A DNA stretch of 44,169 nt from Candidatus Kaiserbacteria bacterium (lineage in GTDB: Bacteria; Patescibacteriota; Minisyncoccia; Phycocordibacterales; UBA2100): assembly GCA_016217925.1 (NCBI GenBank), contig JACRFK010000005.1:1-44169 (forward strand), given 5' to 3'. This document shows, one piece after another, positions 16,601-25,801 of the stretch. The notes below the pieces were generated by a model, which did not search any database, had not been told where the DNA came from, and saw only the letters and a list, made by a program, of their open reading frames with translations. A program made the position numbers and the translations under genes. Numbering within the stretch: the first letter of the stretch is position 1; every line of letters begins with the position of its first letter.

Positions 16601-16723
16601 ATGAATCCCGTTAGAAATAGCGGACTGTCACTCATTTCCTCACACATGGTCGTTTTTATCACTCATAACAAAATAGGGCGTGTACCCAGTATCCGGTCCG
16701 CGTCCTATTTCTAACGGGATGAA
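16601..16723 (+). mobile_element. MITE-like inverted-repeat element at cmk-like start codon with 37-aa uORF
   Basis: 16-bp stem 16605-16620/16705-16720; ATGAA direct repeats 16601-16605 and 16719-16723; uORF 16601-16714 MNPVRNSGLSLISSHMVVFITHNKIGRVPSIRSASYF*. Confidence 0.7.
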
Positions 16724-17282
16724 AAAAGAGTTGATAACCATCGCAGGTTCGCTCGGATCGGGAAAATCTTCAACCGCGAAAGAAGTTGCGCGCGCTCTCG
16801 GCTATCGGCACTTTTCTTCAGGCGACCTTTTTCGTCAAATAGCGGCGCAGCGCGGAGAATCCGTCGAAGCGACGAATATCTCCGCGGAAGCAAAGCGGGA
16901 TATTGATTACCAAGTCGATGAATTGCTCCAGCAAATGGGGAAGACGGAAAATAAGCTCGTCATCGATTCGCGCATGGCATGGCACTGGATGCCGGGTTCT
17001 TTCAAAGTGTTTCTTAGCGTTGACCTCGATTCGGCTGCGCAGCGTATTTTCCAGGATGTGCTCACAAAAAGTCGTGTGAGCGAACACGCCGAATCGGTAG
17101 AAGATGTGCGGGCGAGCATCGAGCGAAGGTTCGCGAGCGAGCAAAAACGATACTTCTCTCTATACGGCGTGAATCCAACTGATCCGAAAAATTTTGATCT
17201 CGTCATTGATACCAAGGACAACAGCCTAAGCGGGGTCACTGATATCGTTCTGGAAAAATACAAGGAATGGCGTAATAGCTAG
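16719..17282 (+). CDS. Cytidylate kinase-like nucleotide kinase
   Basis: MKKELITIAGSLGSGKSSTAKEVARALGYRHFSSGDLFRQIAAQRG (P-loop). Confidence 0.8.
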   Translation: MKKELITIAGSLGSGKSSTAKEVARALGYRHFSSGDLFRQIAAQRGESVEATNISAEAKRDIDYQVDELLQQMGKTENKLVIDSRMAWHWMPGSFKVFLSVDLDSAAQRIFQDVLTKSRVSEHAESVEDVRASIERRFASEQKRYFSLYGVNPTDPKNFDLVIDTKDNSLSGVTDIVLEKYKEWRNS

Positions 17283-17328
17283 ACAGGATAGAGTATAGTC
17301 GCTTCGCTCGTTTACCCGTCGCTCGCTC

Positions 17329-17358
17329 GGAAGTCCCAAAGCAAGCTTTGTGACTTCC
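17329..17358 (+). terminator. Hairpin between kinase and adk
   Basis: GGAAGTC-c-CAAAGC-aa-GCTTTG-t-GACTTCC. Confidence 0.45.
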
Positions 17359-17386
17359 CTCGCTCCGCTAGGGTATAATCATCGCT

Positions 17387-17986
17387 ATGAAACCACTCAC
17401 CGTCGCATTCTTCGGCATATCCGGCTCCGGCAAAGGGACGCAATGCGAGCTTCTAGAGAAGTACTTGCAGAAGAACGACCCTACACGTGCCGTCGTACGT
17501 CCCGAGATGGGCAACCTCTTGCGCGATTTTATGAAGACAGGCACGTCGCTTGCCAAGCGCACGGGCGCCATCCTTGCTGCGGGCGGTCTCGTGCCTTCTT
17601 TCATGCCCATTTATATGCTTACCGGTATGCTCAACACTTCTTTTGACGGCACGCAGCACCTCATACTCGACGGGACCTGTCGGAGGCCCGACCAGTCGCG
17701 CGCGGTCGACGACATGATGAAACTTTGGGAAAGAGAAAATTTGCAGGCGGTCGTCCTCACGCTCTCGCAAGCATCCGCAAAGAAAAGACTCATTGCTCGT
17801 GGCCGCTTCGACGACGCCAAAGACGAAGCGCTTGCGAGCCGGTTCGCATGGTACGAGGAGCATGTAGTGCCGTCCATTGAAGAACTTCGAAAACTTGGAT
17901 GGACCGTTCACGAGATCGAAGGTGAAGCCAATATTGATGAGGTGTTCGCAGAAATAGTTACGGCGCTCAAGATCCAAAATACTTAA
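17387..17986 (+). CDS. adk: Adenylate kinase
   Basis: FFGISGSGKGTQCELLEKYL...LILDGTCRRPDQSRAVD. Confidence 0.88.
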   Translation: MKPLTVAFFGISGSGKGTQCELLEKYLQKNDPTRAVVRPEMGNLLRDFMKTGTSLAKRTGAILAAGGLVPSFMPIYMLTGMLNTSFDGTQHLILDGTCRRPDQSRAVDDMMKLWERENLQAVVLTLSQASAKKRLIARGRFDDAKDEALASRFAWYEEHVVPSIEELRKLGWTVHEIEGEANIDEVFAEIVTALKIQNT

Positions 17987-17991
17987 TTAGC

Positions 17992-18762
17992 ATGATAGCA
18001 AAGACGAAAGCCGAAATAGACGCGCTCCGCGAAGGCGGCAGGCGCTTGGCGAGCCATGTGCGGATGCTGAGTCAGATGGTGAAGCCGGGGCTCGTGGCGC
18101 GTGAACTTGAGTACAAAGCGCGCGAAATGGTGAAAGCTGATGGCGACATACTCGCGTTCCACGGACACAAGGAGCGCAAGACCGACGTGCCGTATCCTTC
18201 GGGACTGTGCCTTTCCATCAACGACGTCATCGTGCACTCGCCCGCGAGTCAGAATAACGCCGTCATTCAAGAAGGGGATGTGGTGTGCCTCGACTTCGGT
18301 ATCAAACACAAGGGACTCTACACCGACCATGCGGCGACCGTCATCGCCGGTAAACCGACGAGCCCGCATGACGAAGAGTTAGTGCGCGGTACGTACGAGG
18401 CACTCGCGGCCGGTATCAAGGAGGCGCGGGTCGGCAACACGACCGGCGACATCGGCTACGCGGTGCAGCGTGTCGCAGAAAACTACGGATTCGGTTACCC
18501 GAAAAATCTCTCAGGTCATGGTGTGGGACTCAAGGTACACGAAGAGCCTCATGTGCCGAATTTCGGGACGCCGGGCAAAGGCGTGAAGCTCGTCGAGGGG
18601 CACGTGATAGCGATAGAGCCGATGATGACGCTCGGAAGCGGCGAGCTTTTCATCGATGACGACGGCTACTCCTACCGCACAAAAGACGGTTCACGTACCG
18701 CGCACGCCGAGCACACTGTTTTGATAACAAAAGACGGACCTGAGATTCTCACGAAAGAATAA
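17992..18762 (+). CDS. map: Type I methionine aminopeptidase
   Basis: GLCLSINDVIVHS...VVCLDFGIKHKGLYTDHAATV...GHGVGLKVHEEPHVPNFG. Confidence 0.96.
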   Translation: MIAKTKAEIDALREGGRRLASHVRMLSQMVKPGLVARELEYKAREMVKADGDILAFHGHKERKTDVPYPSGLCLSINDVIVHSPASQNNAVIQEGDVVCLDFGIKHKGLYTDHAATVIAGKPTSPHDEELVRGTYEALAAGIKEARVGNTTGDIGYAVQRVAENYGFGYPKNLSGHGVGLKVHEEPHVPNFGTPGKGVKLVEGHVIAIEPMMTLGSGELFIDDDGYSYRTKDGSRTAHAEHTVLITKDGPEILTKE

Positions 18763-18776
18763 GTTACAATCACGGC

Positions 18777-19310
18777 ATGAACATCTGCATCTTTTGCTCC
18801 GCGAGTGATGTAGACAAGAAATACACAGACACGGCGCGGGAGCTTGCGATCCTCATCGCCCGCGGTCAGCACACGCTCGTGTGGGGAGGTTCGAATAAAG
18901 GAACGATGAGGGTCATCGCAGACGCGGCACAAGGCGCTGGCGGGAAAATCGTCGGCATAACCATGGAACTATTGAAGGTAAACGCACGCTCCAATGCCGA
19001 TGAGATGCACGTAATGAAAAACTTGCCGGAGCGGAAAGCGAAATTGCTCGAACGCTCGGACGCGATAATAGTGTTACCGGGTGGTCTGGGGACAATCGAT
19101 GAAATTACTGAAGTTCTCGAATTGAAAAAACATAAGGTACATAACAAAGCAATCGTTTTTCTCAACACGGCGGATTTTTATGCCGGCTTCAAGATGCAAC
19201 TTGAACGCATGGATGCGGAGGGCTTTCTACCGCGCCCATTATCCGAGCTTCTTTTCTTTTCGGATACACCCGAGGACGCAATGCGGTATATTACTGAGTA
19301 TGGCAATTGA
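18777..19310 (+). CDS. LOG family protein (TIGR00730-like)
   Basis: VWGGSNKGTMRVIADAA...ERKAKLLERSDAIIVLPGGLGTIDEITEVL. Confidence 0.85.
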   Translation: MNICIFCSASDVDKKYTDTARELAILIARGQHTLVWGGSNKGTMRVIADAAQGAGGKIVGITMELLKVNARSNADEMHVMKNLPERKAKLLERSDAIIVLPGGLGTIDEITEVLELKKHKVHNKAIVFLNTADFYAGFKMQLERMDAEGFLPRPLSELLFFSDTPEDAMRYITEYGN

Positions 19311-20580
19311 CGTTCTCATCGTTGGTAGCGGGGCGAGGGAACACGCGCTTGCATGGAAAATCGCACAGTCGCCGCGCGTGGGCAAGCTCTACGTGGCTCC
19401 GGGCAATGGCGGGACGGCCGCACTTGCAGAAAATGTGCCCATCGGCGTCATGGAGTTCGAAAAATTGGCGGCTTTCGCCAAAGAAAAGAAAATAGGCCTC
19501 ACGATTCCCGGGCCCGACGACGCGTTCGTCGGCGGCATCGTCGATGTGTTCAAAGCACACAAGTTGCGTGTGTGGGGTCCCACCAAGGAAGCCGCGCAGA
19601 TCGAAGGCTCAAAGGCATTCTCCAAGCAGTTGATGGATGAATCGAAGATACCCACCGCAAAATTCGCCGTATTCACGGCGGCCGCGCCGGCGCTCGCATA
19701 CGTACGTGCGCGCGGTGTCCCCATCGTGATAAAGGCGAGCGGGCTCGCACTGGGAAAGGGGGTATATGTATGTACGACACTTGAGGAAGCGGAGAAGGCT
19801 ATCAACGAGATCATGATAGAGCGCGTACATAAAGATGCCGGAAGTGAGGTCGTCGTCGAAGAGTTTCTTGATGGACCTGAACTCTCTATTCATGCGCTTA
19901 CCGACGGGAGCGCATACGTACTTTTTCCACCGTCGCAAGATCACAAAGCCGCCCTCGACGGGGATGAGGGGAAGAATACCGGCGGCATGGGCACCATCGC
20001 TCCCGTGCCGTGGGCAAAGCCGGAAATAATGGCAAGCATCGACGTCAAAGTCGTTGTACCGACATTCGAAGCGCTGAAAAAACGGGGCGTCCTGTTCCAG
20101 GGCCTCTTGTTTCCCGGCCTTAAATTGACGCTCGATGGTCCCAAGGTGCTCGAATACAACGCCCGTTTCGGCGATCCAGAATGCCAAGTGTATATGCGTT
20201 TGCTCAAGACCGATGTCCTAGACCTTTTTGAGGCTTCCATTGATTGCACTCTGGATGCGGTGCGCCACTCAGTCGAGTGGAATCGTGGATTTGCGGCAAA
20301 CATCGTCATCGCTTCCGGCGGCTATCCCGAAGAGTACAAGACAGGATTTCCCATTACGGGAATCGACGAAGCGCGGAACGTCGAAGGGGTTATCGTATTC
20401 CACGCTGGCACAAGACTAGAAAATGACCAACTCATGACCGCGGGTGGCCGCGTACTCAGCGTCTCCGCAGTCGGCGGCTCGCTCAAAGATGCGCTCGACC
20501 GCGCCTATGAGGCCGTCGGCAAAATCCATTTCGAGGGCCTGCACTTCCGCCGCGACATCGGTCAAAAAAGCCTTGGCTAA
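19300..20580 (+). CDS. purD: Phosphoribosylamine--glycine ligase
   Basis: MAIDVLIVGSGAREHALAWKIAQSPRVGKLYVAPGNGGTA; ATP-grasp core; overlaps LOG gene by 11 nt. Confidence 0.95.
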   Translation: MAIDVLIVGSGAREHALAWKIAQSPRVGKLYVAPGNGGTAALAENVPIGVMEFEKLAAFAKEKKIGLTIPGPDDAFVGGIVDVFKAHKLRVWGPTKEAAQIEGSKAFSKQLMDESKIPTAKFAVFTAAAPALAYVRARGVPIVIKASGLALGKGVYVCTTLEEAEKAINEIMIERVHKDAGSEVVVEEFLDGPELSIHALTDGSAYVLFPPSQDHKAALDGDEGKNTGGMGTIAPVPWAKPEIMASIDVKVVVPTFEALKKRGVLFQGLLFPGLKLTLDGPKVLEYNARFGDPECQVYMRLLKTDVLDLFEASIDCTLDAVRHSVEWNRGFAANIVIASGGYPEEYKTGFPITGIDEARNVEGVIVFHAGTRLENDQLMTAGGRVLSVSAVGGSLKDALDRAYEAVGKIHFEGLHFRRDIGQKSLG

Positions 20581-20598
20581 TCATAGTACAAGTTTCTT

Positions 20599-21621
20599 AT
20601 GGTTGAGAGGATAAATCCAAAGAGGACTCAGGACCGTGGTGGCAAAACGTCACAAGAGGTTCAGTCGAGACAAAGATCTGAGGCACCGGCGTATATTAGG
20701 AATGGTTGGAATACTGATTCTTTTGAAGTCAAGGGAAAGAAGATCGATTTCCAGGGTGTCATACACGATCCTATGACACTCAACTATTACGGGGCAGAGT
20801 TGGAGAGAATGATAGGAAAGGCCTCAATTGTACTCTTGGAAGCTGCTCCCACATCATCGAGACTTTTTTCGGATGATTCTATAGCCGCGTACCGTGAATG
20901 GATGAAATCCCACGGGGGTGGCGACCAACTTCTTTCCGAGGATATACGCAATCAGCCGGGGGTCATATTTTTCAAGGTCGTTGAGGAGATGGCCCTTCGG
21001 GCGAATGTGCCCGTTGCGTGTGCCGACCCCGTATCCCATGATTTAGTCGAAAATGCGACACTGGAGGCTCTCGGGGAGAAAATACCGGATATTAAACTTT
21101 TTGGACTTGCAGGAGCAGGTGCAGCACTTCTTCTATCCGGCCTGGGGGAACTTTCTTCAAGCGAGTCAACCGGTTCTAGAATTACCCGGCGCGGGTTTCT
21201 TGGGGGGACGGTGGCCGCAGGGATTGCAGGCGCAGCCTCTCTCAAAGCTGATCAATTTGATCGCCACCCAACTCTTGGGTCTGGTCTCGCGTCTCCTGGA
21301 GGCCGTGTCGCAAACCCGCTCGGGGCAGCCTTATATAACCAGACAGACTACAGAGATGTCGTGACCGCGGCGGCCTTGCAGCGGCTTGCAGAAAGATTCT
21401 CGTCCAAACAAGGAAATATCGTTGTCATATATGGCAATAGGCACCGATTACCGATACGGCATTACAGCGAGCATCCTCAGGAGCGTGATATCAAATTTCA
21501 ACTCTATCGTCCCCTCTGGCTTGCCGCAAAACCGGAGCTGACCATATCCGAGCCGCATACCGAAGGAAAAGGGAGAGGGAGCAGATCTTCTTGGAAGCAA
21601 GTCTCACGCGAACATTTGTAG
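20599..21621 (+). CDS. Hypothetical protein with TraB/ChaN-like flavour and internal Tat-like hydrophobic segment
   Basis: IDFQGVIHDPMTLNYYGAELERMIGKASIVLLEAAP...VVIYGNRHRLPI; internal SRITRRGFLGGTVAAGIAGAASL. Confidence 0.55.
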   Translation: MVERINPKRTQDRGGKTSQEVQSRQRSEAPAYIRNGWNTDSFEVKGKKIDFQGVIHDPMTLNYYGAELERMIGKASIVLLEAAPTSSRLFSDDSIAAYREWMKSHGGGDQLLSEDIRNQPGVIFFKVVEEMALRANVPVACADPVSHDLVENATLEALGEKIPDIKLFGLAGAGAALLLSGLGELSSSESTGSRITRRGFLGGTVAAGIAGAASLKADQFDRHPTLGSGLASPGGRVANPLGAALYNQTDYRDVVTAAALQRLAERFSSKQGNIVVIYGNRHRLPIRHYSEHPQERDIKFQLYRPLWLAAKPELTISEPHTEGKGRGSRSSWKQVSREHL

Positions 21622-21673
21622 TTTTGTTGATATCGGAGCGAGAGAATGTGTTTGTGAGGTGTATACTTTCTGC

Positions 21674-24526
21674 ATGCCTCCCACGCTGGAGAAGTTGCGC
21701 GTTGCAACGCCGGAAAAATTCAGATCACCTGAAGAAGAGTTGGCCTATTTGCGCGAGCGGGTGCGCGAGAAGGAGGCCGAGATGGAAACGCCCGACAATC
21801 GTTTCGAAAAAGACCGCATCGCCCGTCGCGAAGTCGCGGCCTACGCAGAGCTCACTCCGACGACCATTCTTCACGAGACGGTCGTTATGGCCGAGCCAGA
21901 AATCCTTAAAAATGTCCTCAAGCTCGAACCGGAAACGCATGACAAGCAGGTGGATGAAATATTGCGCATTGTCCAACAGAACGGTATCCGGAACGCACTC
22001 TCGGTCGCCGCGCGGATGAAGAACCCGCATCTCGAAGACGATATCCATCGTGCCCTGGTGCGCTACATCGCCGAGGGCCTGCCCGATAAAGGCATGGGAG
22101 TGCCCGAGAAGGTCCGGCGTGCTCTCAACATGGTGCTTTTTGAGATACAGCCACAGGCACATGGCGAAGACATGACGCGCAGTCGCGATCAGTACAGGCT
22201 TGAGCAGATGCTCTCGTCCACAGAGCAACTCTACGCGGGACTCACCTCGCTTATTGATTCGCACGAGGGATTCTCGCTCGAGATCGCCGTGCAAGAGGGG
22301 ACAGAAGAAGCACTTTTGTATCTCGGAGTCCCGCGCGCCAAAAAGGTACTTGCTGAGCGTCTCGTCTCATCCGTCTTCCCGAACGCACACATGTCGGAGT
22401 CGCGCGGGGATTACAACATTTTCAATTACGAGGGGCAGCATGCCGCCGCCTATGCGACCCTCGCCGATCATCCCTCCTTACCACTCAAGACCCCAGAGCT
22501 CTTCGATCACGATCCGATGAACGTGCTTCTGGCGGCATTCGCGAAGATCGCGAAGCACGGTGAAGGTGCTGCGCTCCAGATAACGGTCTCGACCGAAGGC
22601 GACCGCTACAATCACCACTACAAAAAAATAATCCGTCAGCTCGAGAAGGGAAAACATTTCCGCAAGGCCATCAAGGTGCCGGAGAGTGAGCTCGGCGAGG
22701 CGGTCTACACGATGGCCAAGAAAATTTTCATGGCAAAAGAATATGAAATGGAAGTCGAGAAACAGTTCCGGCGCTCCAGCGACCAGGTGATGACCGAAGA
22801 GTTGACCAAGAAGATAAAAAGCCGCATCGCGCCCGTCTCCATTCGCCTCGTCACCTCTGCGGCGACGAAAGTGCGCGCGGAAGAACTTCTCGAGAATCTC
22901 GAAACCCCATTCAACCAATACGACGACCCGAAAGGCAATCATCTCATCTTTAAACGCGTCGGGAGTTGGAGCCTCGCGGATTTCATCCGCAGCTTTACGT
23001 ACCGCGAGTTCGACTATTCGATTTCTATCCCGCTTTCCCTCGCCGAGGTCACTTCAATATTCCACTTCACCGCCGAGCGACTCACGACATCGCGCGAGTT
23101 GAAGCGCAGTTTTGCCAAACAGGCACCCGCTCCGGTCGCGACGCCAAGCGACGGTATCATCGTCGGCGTCAACAAGTACGGGGCCGACGAGACCCCCGTC
23201 CGGTTCGGCACCAGTGATCGTCTGCGCCACGCGTATGTCATCGGACAGACCGGTACGGGGAAGACGGGGCTTATCAAGAATATGATCATTCAAGACATCA
23301 AGAACGGAGAAGGAGTGGCTTTCATCGATCCGCACGGCAACGACATCGAAGACGTGCTCGCCTGCATTCCGCCGGAGCGCATGAAGGACGTGATTTACTT
23401 TGACCCCGCATACACCGCACGGCCGATGGGACTCAACATGCTCGAATACGACCGCACGAAGCCCGAGATGAAGACCTTCGTCGTGGACGAAGTGTACGGC
23501 ATCTTCCGCAAGCTCTATGCGGACGTGCCGGAGGCATTCGGTCCGATGTTCGAGCAGTACTACCGCAATGCCGTGCAGCTTGTCGTTGAAGACCCCGATA
23601 CGGGCTCGACGTTCGTGGAGATTCCGCGGGTATTTGCCGATACCGCATTCCGCAATCTCAAGCTCTCGCATTGCAAGAATCCCATCATCGTGCAGTTCTG
23701 GCGAAAAATTGCCGAGCAAGCGCAAGGCGATCCGTCGCTGGAGAACGTCGCGCCGTACATCACGAGCAAATTCGACGTCTTTCTCACCAACGACATCATG
23801 CGCCCTATCGTTAGCCAGGAAAAATCCGCCTTCAATTTCCGCGAAATCATGGACAAGAAAAAAATATTCCTCGCGAATCTTTCCAAAGGCCGCTTGGGTG
23901 ATAGAAATACCTCGCTTCTCGGCCTCATCCTCGTATCCAAATTCTTGCAGGCCGCATTCTCGCGCGTGGATACCCGCGGCGACACGCTTCCTGTCTTTTA
24001 CCTCTACATCGACGAATTCCAAAACTTCGCGACGCCCTCTATCGCGACCATTCTCTCGGAGGCACGTAAATACAAACTTTCACTCACGATTGCTCACCAG
24101 TTCATCGCGCAGCTCGAAGAAGATATCCGCGATGCGGTCATCGGCAACGTGGGCACGAAGGCCTCGTTCCGCATCGGCACACAAGACGCCGAATTCTTGG
24201 AGAAACAATTCACGCCGATTTTCACACAGCAAGACCTCGAAAACCTTCCCAACAGAACCGCAGTGCTTTCATTGCTAGTGAACGGCGTCCCGGCGCGGCC
24301 GTTCACCGTTCAGACGCAAAATCTCCCGACGATGGATTACGGCCCCGTAGATGCTCTCAAGGAGCTTTCGTACAAGACCTACGGCAAGGACAGGCAAGAG
24401 GTAGAAGACGACATCAACCGCAAATTTGATGCCGCCTACGGCCGCAAGCCTGCAATCGAACCAAACCCGTTCGCCCCGCCGGAGGCGGGGCTCGACCTCC
24501 CGAACCCCGCATCGTTGTATCAATAA
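21674..24526 (+). CDS. VirD4/TraG/HerA-like conjugative coupling-type ATPase
   Basis: HAYVIGQTGTGKTGLIKNMIIQDIKNGEGVAFIDPHG (Walker A), FYLYIDEFQNFATPSIATILSEARKYKLSLTIAHQF (Walker B/TraM-recognition-like). Confidence 0.85.
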   Translation: MPPTLEKLRVATPEKFRSPEEELAYLRERVREKEAEMETPDNRFEKDRIARREVAAYAELTPTTILHETVVMAEPEILKNVLKLEPETHDKQVDEILRIVQQNGIRNALSVAARMKNPHLEDDIHRALVRYIAEGLPDKGMGVPEKVRRALNMVLFEIQPQAHGEDMTRSRDQYRLEQMLSSTEQLYAGLTSLIDSHEGFSLEIAVQEGTEEALLYLGVPRAKKVLAERLVSSVFPNAHMSESRGDYNIFNYEGQHAAAYATLADHPSLPLKTPELFDHDPMNVLLAAFAKIAKHGEGAALQITVSTEGDRYNHHYKKIIRQLEKGKHFRKAIKVPESELGEAVYTMAKKIFMAKEYEMEVEKQFRRSSDQVMTEELTKKIKSRIAPVSIRLVTSAATKVRAEELLENLETPFNQYDDPKGNHLIFKRVGSWSLADFIRSFTYREFDYSISIPLSLAEVTSIFHFTAERLTTSRELKRSFAKQAPAPVATPSDGIIVGVNKYGADETPVRFGTSDRLRHAYVIGQTGTGKTGLIKNMIIQDIKNGEGVAFIDPHGNDIEDVLACIPPERMKDVIYFDPAYTARPMGLNMLEYDRTKPEMKTFVVDEVYGIFRKLYADVPEAFGPMFEQYYRNAVQLVVEDPDTGSTFVEIPRVFADTAFRNLKLSHCKNPIIVQFWRKIAEQAQGDPSLENVAPYITSKFDVFLTNDIMRPIVSQEKSAFNFREIMDKKKIFLANLSKGRLGDRNTSLLGLILVSKFLQAAFSRVDTRGDTLPVFYLYIDEFQNFATPSIATILSEARKYKLSLTIAHQFIAQLEEDIRDAVIGNVGTKASFRIGTQDAEFLEKQFTPIFTQQDLENLPNRTAVLSLLVNGVPARPFTVQTQNLPTMDYGPVDALKELSYKTYGKDRQEVEDDINRKFDAAYGRKPAIEPNPFAPPEAGLDLPNPASLYQ

Positions 24527-24544
24527 CCATGCTATCATCTGGGC

Positions 24545-24781
24545 ATGAATTCATTGAAGAATCTAGTATCAGTCGTAGACGCGATAGTTATTTTATGGTT
24601 CATCTGGCTCTTGATAGACGACCCTAGCGAGGCACTTATTTTAGGTGGTCTAATACTTCTTTTTGGTTTGCACATATATCTTCTTTCTTTTTCAAATAAC
24701 GAGAGCGACTGGTTCGGTCTCTTTCTTAAAAGAAAGGCGCTTGAGGAAAAGAAACGGATAGCAGCTTTGGAGACCAAATAG
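24545..24781 (+). CDS. Small membrane protein (78 aa)
   Basis: Two hydrophobic segments; TATCAT-6nt-ATG. Confidence 0.5.
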   Translation: MNSLKNLVSVVDAIVILWFIWLLIDDPSEALILGGLILLFGLHIYLLSFSNNESDWFGLFLKRKALEEKKRIAALETK

Positions 24782-24903
24782 ATTGACTCTGCAGAGCCAA
24801 ACCACAACCGCTCAAATCCGGACTCCTATAAAACTCCGGAGGTTTAACCTCCCAACTTCTCAGGCTATAGCGTGGCTTTTCCGCAGATGGTATGATTGTC
24901 CGC

Positions 24904-25155
24904 ATGGCAAAAAAGACCAGTAAGAAAGGCGTGACCACCGAGAAGATTCTCGAAGTCGTACTCGATATGAACGAACGGATGGCAACCAAAGATGATCTTG
25001 AAAAAGTGAAGAACCAACTTAACTTGAGAATAGAGGAAGTTCTTGAGGAGATGGAACCGATACGCAAGGCGGTTGATAAAGATGCCGAAATGGTCGTGAA
25101 CCACGGAAAGCGCATTACTGTTCTCGAGCGGAGGATGGGAGTAGCAACAAAATAA
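24904..25155 (+). CDS. Small coiled-coil hypothetical protein
   Basis: MAKKTSKKGVTTEKILEVVLDMNERMATKDDLEKVKNQLNLRIEEVLEEME; TATGAT-7nt-ATG. Confidence 0.6.
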   Translation: MAKKTSKKGVTTEKILEVVLDMNERMATKDDLEKVKNQLNLRIEEVLEEMEPIRKAVDKDAEMVVNHGKRITVLERRMGVATK

Positions 25156-25156
25156 T

Positions 25157-25759
25157 ATGGAACATCCAAAAGAAGAACGCACCTTTGTCATCGTGAAGCC
25201 CGATGGGGTACAGCGCGGGCTTGTCGGCGAGATAATCAAACGCTATGAACGCACGGGCCTCAAGCTTGTGGGGATGCGTTTCGGCGTTGCCGACGAGAAG
25301 AAATTTTGGGAACACTACAACAAAGACGACGCTTGGTTTCTGCAGAAAGGAACAAAAATCCTCGAGGACAAGAAAAAGAACGGGCTGCCGGCGGACAAAG
25401 AGCCGATGGAATACGGCAAAGACATCATCCGCCAACTCGTGAAATTCATGACCTGCGGGCCCGTCCTCATGATGGTCTGGGAAGGGAATCAGGCGGCCGC
25501 AGTCGTGAAGAAAATTACGGGAGGCACTGAGCCCTCGACGTCGGATGTTGGTACCATCCGCGGCGACCTCACGGTGGATTCGTACAATATCGCAGCGGTG
25601 GATGACCGTGCGGTGCGCAATCTTATCCACTGCTCCGAATCGGCTGATGAAGCGAAGCGCGAGATTGCCATATGGTTTACCGACGCCGAAATGACCGAAT
25701 ACCGCCTTGTCGGCGAGCAGATACTCTATGACGTCAACCTTGACGGTATTTTGGAATAG
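25157..25759 (+). CDS. ndk: Nucleoside diphosphate kinase, with insertions
   Basis: ERTFVIVKPDGVQRGLVGEIIKRYERTGLKLVGMRF...GTIRGDLTVDSYNIAAVDDRAVRNLIHCSESADEAKREIAIWF. Confidence 0.92.
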   Translation: MEHPKEERTFVIVKPDGVQRGLVGEIIKRYERTGLKLVGMRFGVADEKKFWEHYNKDDAWFLQKGTKILEDKKKNGLPADKEPMEYGKDIIRQLVKFMTCGPVLMMVWEGNQAAAVVKKITGGTEPSTSDVGTIRGDLTVDSYNIAAVDDRAVRNLIHCSESADEAKREIAIWFTDAEMTEYRLVGEQILYDVNLDGILE

Positions 25760-25801
25760 TGCGTGAACGTGTTTCTTCACTTGCGCTTTTTACGCTGGTG
25801 G

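Noticed and set aside
16680-16718. Kinase starting at 16680 (MYPVSGPRPISNG...)
   Set aside because: Lies inside the inverted-repeat element; ATG 16719 gives a canonical kinase N-terminus MKKELITIAGSLGSGKSS.
23054-24022. 322-aa minus-strand ORF
   Set aside because: Antisense to the conserved ATPase domain; no recognisable protein features.
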